Assembly: GCA_044359565.1 (NCBI GenBank) | Contig: JBIKLX010000001.1 | Span: forward strand, 1 to 64,000 | Reading direction: 5' to 3' | Origin: VFMC01 sp044359565 | Lineage (GTDB): Bacteria > Actinomycetota > Acidimicrobiia > Acidimicrobiales > Ilumatobacteraceae | Length of the DNA: 64,000 bases | Part shown: piece by piece, positions 60,595 through 64,000 of the stretch | Layout of the letters: each line of letters starts with the position of its first letter | Numbering within the stretch: the first letter of the stretch is position 1 | The notes under the pieces: generated by a model | The model's database searches: none | The model's input: only the letters and a program-made list of their open reading frames with translations | Told to the model about the DNA's origin: nothing | Translations under genes and position numbers: made by a program

Positions 60595-61451
60595 CAGCCG
60601 AACCTGCCGGTGACGTACTGCTCGGTACGCTGATCGCTCGGGGTGGAGAACATCTTCGTGGTGCGGTCGAACTCGACCAGCACCCCGGTGCGGCGGTCGC
60701 TCTCGGTGTTAACCTCGGTGGTGAAGAACGCCGTGCGATCACTCACTCGTGCTGCCTGCTGCATGTTGTGGGTGACGATGAGGATGGTGTAGCGCTGCTT
60801 CATGTCCTGCATCAGGTCTTCGATGCGGGCGGTGGCGATGGGGTCGAGCGCAGAGCACGGCTCGTCCATCAAGATCACGTCGGGCTCGACAGCGATGGCC
60901 CGGGCGATGCACAGACGCTGCTGCTGACCCCCCGACAGGCTGAGGCCCGATGCCTTCAGGCGGTCCTTCACCTCGTCCCACAGGGCGGCACCGCGTAGCG
61001 ACCGTTCGACGACGTCGTCGAGTTCGGCCTTCTTCTTCATGCCCTCGAGCCGCGGCCCGTAGGCGACGTTTTCGTAGATGCTCTTCGGGAACGGATTCGG
61101 CTTCTGGAACACCATGCCGATACGCCGACGCACCTCGGTCGAGTTCACCTGCGGGTCGTAGAGGTTCACCCCGTGGTACTTGACAGATCCCTCCACGCGA
61201 GCGGTCTCGATGAAGTCGTTCATGCGGTTGAAGCAACGCAGCACCGTGGTCTTGCCACACCCCGACGGACCGATGAATGCGGTGATCTCGTGCGGCCGGA
61301 TGGTGAGGGTGACGTTGCGCACAGCGCGGAACGCCCCGTAGTAGACGCTCAGGTCGCTGACATCGAACACCAGCGACTCGTGCGGATCCGGCGTCAGCTC
61401 AGTGGTCATGGCCTCGCTACTCCTCGTCGTCACGACAATACCAGTGGTCAT
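60594..61451 (-). CDS. pstB: Phosphate ABC transporter ATP-binding protein PstB
   Basis: 285 residues from ATG 61451. Walker A AFIGPSGCGKTTVLRCFNRM, the PstB-specific VFQKPNPFPKSIYENVAYGP, signature LSLSGGQQQRLCIARAI and Walker B DVILMDEPCSALDPIA are all intact. It powers high-affinity phosphate uptake. ATG 61451 is preferred because GAGGAG sits 6 nt upstream; an ATG at 61475 overlaps the pstA stop, and one at 61409 would remove a 14-residue N-terminal extension. The switch His is in THNMQQAARVSD. Confidence 0.95.
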   Translation of the reverse strand: MTTGIVVTTRSSEAMTTELTPDPHESLVFDVSDLSVYYGAFRAVRNVTLTIRPHEITAFIGPSGCGKTTVLRCFNRMNDFIETARVEGSVKYHGVNLYDPQVNSTEVRRRIGMVFQKPNPFPKSIYENVAYGPRLEGMKKKAELDDVVERSLRGAALWDEVKDRLKASGLSLSGGQQQRLCIARAIAVEPDVILMDEPCSALDPIATARIEDLMQDMKQRYTILIVTHNMQQAARVSDRTAFFTTEVNTESDRRTGVLVEFDRTTKMFSTPSDQRTEQYVTGRFG

Positions 61452-61457
61452 GGTTGG

Positions 61458-61463
61458 CTCCTC
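61458..61463 (-). promoter_or_regulatory. Shine-Dalgarno of pstB
   Basis: GAGGAG, 6 nt before ATG 61451. It decides between three in-frame ATG codons. Confidence 0.6.
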
Positions 61464-61471
61464 GGGGTTGG

Positions 61472-62419
61472 TCATGTGCCGGACCGGACCTTTTCGAAGC
61501 GGTTCCGGAGCAGGATTGCAGCAAGGTTGAACAAGAAGACGATGATCAACAGCACCAGACCCGCGGCCGCGGCCGCACTCGACCAGCCGTACTCGGCCCC
61601 CGGCGTGTCGGGACGTCCCGACCAGTTGTAGATCAGCATCGGGATTGCGGTGAACTTGCCCGTCAGGCTCGCCTGCGGCAGCAGCCCGGTGATGGCCCCG
61701 ATCATGATGAGTGGTGCTGCCTCGCCGAGCGCGCGGGCCAGCGAGAGCATCGTGCCGGTGAGAATGCCCGGCGCTGCATAGGGCAACACGTGATCGCGAG
61801 TGACCTCCCACTTCGAGGCACCGACACCGTATCCGGCATCGCGAAGCCCCTGCGGCACGGCCCGGATCGCCTCCATCGAGGTGATGATCACGATCGGCAG
61901 CACCAGTGTGGCGAGCGTCAGCCCGGCGGCGATCACGCTCTCGCCGCCCGTGACCGGGCGCAGCCAGCCGACGAAGATGATCAGACCGAGCACGCCGTAG
62001 ATCACGGCAGGCACACCGGCAAGGTTGCGAACATTCACCATCAAGAACCGGGTCAGGCGGTTCTGATGGGCGTACTCCTCGAGGTAGATCGCTGCGGCGA
62101 CGCCGAGTGGGATGGCGAGCACGAGCACGCCGAGACCGATGAACACCGAGCCAAAGATGCCTGGCCCGATGCCGACCTTGGTGGGGTTCGAGCCGATCGT
62201 GTCGGTGAGGAACGCGGTGCCGCGGTCGCTGAGCACAGGCATCGCGCTGGTGAGGACCTGGCCGACGAGCGTGAACAGGATCAGCAGCGTGACGGAGACC
62301 GTGATGAGCAGCAGCGTCGCCAGCAGGAAGCCGGTGATGTCGCGATCGCGGCGGGTGAGCGAGGCTCGAACCGCGTCGGCACCGTGGGCGCCGGCGGCTC
62401 CGGGGGTCATGAGTGCCAC
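61472..62419 (-). CDS. pstA: Phosphate ABC transporter permease PstA
   Basis: 315 residues with six membrane spans. The permease loop EAIRAVPQGLRDAGYGVGAS (about 187-206) with SLARALGEAAPLIMIGAIT is the EAA-type ATPase contact. GIFGSVFIGLGVLVLAIPLG and YLEEYA match PstA. GTG 62419 is used, with AGGAG 7 nt upstream. It overlaps a possible pstB start. It lies 10 bp after pstC. Confidence 0.94.
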   Translation of the reverse strand: MALMTPGAAGAHGADAVRASLTRRDRDITGFLLATLLLITVSVTLLILFTLVGQVLTSAMPVLSDRGTAFLTDTIGSNPTKVGIGPGIFGSVFIGLGVLVLAIPLGVAAAIYLEEYAHQNRLTRFLMVNVRNLAGVPAVIYGVLGLIIFVGWLRPVTGGESVIAAGLTLATLVLPIVIITSMEAIRAVPQGLRDAGYGVGASKWEVTRDHVLPYAAPGILTGTMLSLARALGEAAPLIMIGAITGLLPQASLTGKFTAIPMLIYNWSGRPDTPGAEYGWSSAAAAAGLVLLIIVFLFNLAAILLRNRFEKVRSGT

Positions 62420-62429
62420 GAGTTCGCTC

Positions 62430-63395
62430 CTAGTACTTCTGACGAACTCGGTGTACGAACCGGTCGCCGATGAGGTTGAGCAGGACAGTGATGAGGAAGA
62501 GCAGGAAGCCGACGAAGAAGAGCACTTCGAACGCCGCCCCGCTCTTCACCTGGTCGGTGCCACCAGCCGCGTTGGTCATTGCGGCCGTCATCGTCAGGCC
62601 GGGGTTCAGCGGCGACAGGCCGTTGTACGGGCCGCTGCCGTCGTAGCCACCGGCCATCGTGGCCACCATCGTCTCGCCGATCGCTCGCGATGTGGCGATG
62701 ACGAACGCTGCCACCAAGCCCGACACTGCGGCTGGCACCACGACGCGCAGCGTCGTGCTCACCTTGCGGGCACCGATGCCGTAACTGGCCTCTCGCAGCG
62801 ACGGCGGTACTGCACGTAGCGCGTCTTCACTGACCGATGCCATGATCGGGATCACCAGGATCCCGATGCCGAGACCTGCGACCATCATGTTCCGAGGCTG
62901 CTCGGGGTCGAACAGTCGGCTGACGACGTCGGGCGCAATGAACTTCAGCGCGAAGTAGCCGACGACCACCGACGGGATGCCTGCGAGCACCTCGATCACG
63001 GGCTTCACGATCCGCCGCACCCGTGTCGGTGCATATTCGGACAGGTAGATCGCTGCTCCGAGTCCGAACGGCACGGCGACGAGCATCGCCACCGAGCCGA
63101 TGACGATGCTGCCGACCACGATGGTGCGCAGGTCGAAGCGTTCTCGACGCGGGAACCACCCGGTGTCGGTGAGCATTCCCAGGTCCCAGTCGATCGCACG
63201 CATGAAGTTGAAGGCCCCACGCACCAGCACGAACAGGATCAACACGCTCACGAGGATCGAGAACAACGCAGCTGACTGCATCAACCGTCGCATCAACTGT
63301 TCGCGGCGACGACGCTTCGGGTCGCCCCCGAGGTCGGCGACGGTGAGTCCGACACCACTGCCGTGCACCTGGTTCGCCGGGATGCTGCTTGCCAC
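62430..63395 (-). CDS. pstC: Phosphate ABC transporter permease PstC
   Basis: 321 residues with six membrane spans. Hallmarks are FVLVRGAFNFMRAIDWDLGM, AAIYLSEYAPTRVRRIVKPV, EVLAGIPSVVVGYFALKFIA, EDALRAVPPSLREASYGIGA (EAA loop, about 191-210) and ATSRAIGETMVATMAGG. The long external loop (PYNGLSPLNPGLTMTAAMTN) is typical. GTG 63395 is supported by AAGGA 7 nt upstream. It follows pstS after a strong hairpin. Confidence 0.94.
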   Translation of the reverse strand: MASSIPANQVHGSGVGLTVADLGGDPKRRRREQLMRRLMQSAALFSILVSVLILFVLVRGAFNFMRAIDWDLGMLTDTGWFPRRERFDLRTIVVGSIVIGSVAMLVAVPFGLGAAIYLSEYAPTRVRRIVKPVIEVLAGIPSVVVGYFALKFIAPDVVSRLFDPEQPRNMMVAGLGIGILVIPIMASVSEDALRAVPPSLREASYGIGARKVSTTLRVVVPAAVSGLVAAFVIATSRAIGETMVATMAGGYDGSGPYNGLSPLNPGLTMTAAMTNAAGGTDQVKSGAAFEVLFFVGFLLFLITVLLNLIGDRFVHRVRQKY

Positions 63396-63432
63396 CTGGA
63401 GGTCCTTCGATAGGAGGAATGGGAAACGCCTC

Positions 63433-63469
63433 CGGGGCCGGCCGACTGGGGGGAAGTCGGCCGGCCCCG
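63433..63469 (-). terminator. Strong hairpin between pstS and pstC
   Basis: Perfect 15-bp stem CGGGGCCGGCCGACT / AGTCGGCCGGCCCCG with a 7-nt loop, 18 bp past the pstS stop and 37 bp before pstC. Only a short T run follows, so it likely acts as a partial terminator or a 3' stabiliser. That would let the binding protein PstS be made in excess over the membrane complex. Confidence 0.8.
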
Positions 63470-63487
63470 AGGGCTAGGAGGGTTGAC

Positions 63488-64000
63488 TCAGCGAGCGGCC
63501 CAGGCGTCGACAGAGGCCTGGATGCGCTCTGCCGGCAGGTCGACGTAGCCAGCGGCGGCCACCTGGGCGAGCCCGGCCTCCGACAGGTACAGGTCGACGA
63601 ACGACGCAACGGCCGGGTTCTCAGCAGCAGCGTTCTTGCTCACGTAGATGTAGAGGCTGCGCGAGAACGGGTAGCTGCCGTCGGCGATCGCCTCGACGGT
63701 GGGAGCGACACAGCCGTCGCCGGCGTCGATGGCAATGCCCTTCATCCGCTCGGCCTCGGCCTGGTAGTAGGCGAAGCCCACCCAGCCAAGGCTGGTGTCG
63801 CTGCCCTCGATGCCCTCGACGATCAGGTTGTCGTTGGGGCTCGACGAGTAGTCGGCGCGCGTGGCCTCGTCGGCGCCGCGCTCCTCGGCGAAGTCGGCGA
63901 TCGCGAACTCGACGAAGGTGTCGTAGGTGCCGCTCTCCTCACCGGGGCCGAACACGCTCAGCGGCGCATCGGGAAGGGGCCCCACGGTCGAGCCCAGCTC
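63488..64000 (-). CDS. pstS: Phosphate-binding protein PstS (5' end outside window)
   Basis: The last 170 residues of a periplasmic-type phosphate-binding protein; the reading frame runs open through the window edge. VFGPGEESGTYDTFVEFAIA (phosphate-contact SGT), LGWVGFAYYQAEAERMKGIA, GSYPFSRSLYIYVSKNAAAE and the C-terminal FVDLYLSEAGLAQVAAAGYV match the PstS/PBP-like-2 family. As the first gene of the pst set it should carry a lipoprotein or secretion signal outside the window. Confidence 0.92.
   Translation of the reverse strand, partial: ELGSTVGPLPDAPLSVFGPGEESGTYDTFVEFAIADFAEERGADEATRADYSSSPNDNLIVEGIEGSDTSLGWVGFAYYQAEAERMKGIAIDAGDGCVAPTVEAIADGSYPFSRSLYIYVSKNAAAENPAVASFVDLYLSEAGLAQVAAAGYVDLPAERIQASVDAWAAR

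Overview
The window is a 64 kb piece of a gene-dense, high-GC actinobacterial chromosome with about 61 protein genes. There is no rRNA, tRNA, CRISPR array, prophage or insertion sequence that I can see, and no gene-free stretch longer than 300 bases. An S-(hydroxymethyl)mycothiol dehydrogenase, DUF3107, paired ArsA/Get3-like ATPases, class E sortases, an IdeR/DtxR-type regulator and a pst-phoU-senX3-regX3 block all point to Actinomycetota. A full System I (Ccm) cytochrome c maturation operon, plus mreB, is less usual there and makes me favour a deep-branching class such as Acidimicrobiia. That placement is inference.

Layout. 1-5.2 kb: a Get3-like ATPase pair with DUF3107, mycothiol-dependent formaldehyde oxidation, and a SufR-like regulator divergent from the Fe-S carrier ATPase Mrp. 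5.3-6.5 kb: a DUF4328 membrane protein and a SixA-like phosphatase. 6.6-13.2 kb: nine ccm genes (A,B,C,D,E,F,G,H,I in transcription order), nearly all joined by stop/start overlaps. 13.2-16.2 kb: a class E sortase, an enoyl-CoA hydratase, a small membrane protein and a TetR regulator. 16.2-28 kb: Lhr helicase, a family 2 glycosyltransferase, a DEAD/DEAH helicase, a DtxR-type regulator, a lipoprotein and a HelD/HelR-type helicase. 28-30.5 kb: an HD-GYP membrane protein with a probable external domain.

30.6-36.3 kb: hemE-hemH-hemY, coupled to a lipoprotein-type sortase and an Lnt-like acyltransferase. 36.3-40.7 kb: dtd, aldose epimerase, and a glycosyltransferase/methyltransferase/alpha-toroid triad. 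40.6-46.2 kb: an EthA-like Baeyer-Villiger monooxygenase divergent from an aldehyde dehydrogenase, a methyltransferase, a nitroreductase and a TesB thioesterase. 46.2-58.1 kb: PQQ-type sugar dehydrogenase, RNB nuclease, enoyl-CoA hydratase, CHAD protein, MoaE-small protein-MreB, an HtrA-like pseudoprotease with PDZ domain, SDR epimerase, a DUF2342 protein, a kynurenine formamidase-like hydrolase and an MFS protein. 58.1-64 kb: pstS-pstC-pstA-pstB-phoU-senX3-regX3, cut inside pstS.

Three signals are not explained by the gene list. First, intergenic hairpin elements occur as tandem pairs at 1991-2095 and 42209-42313, both with 43-bp units repeated every 62 bp, with a related decayed pair at 43857-43965. 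The decayed locus lies between two exact 18-bp copies of the 3' end of the neighbouring gene. Second, TAnnnT hexamers sit 6-12 nt before many start codons, which suggests widespread leaderless transcription and revises two starts. Third, several enzymes lack key active-site residues: Lnt Cys to Ser, an HtrA fold without its triad, and DUF2342 with QELTG in place of HExxH.
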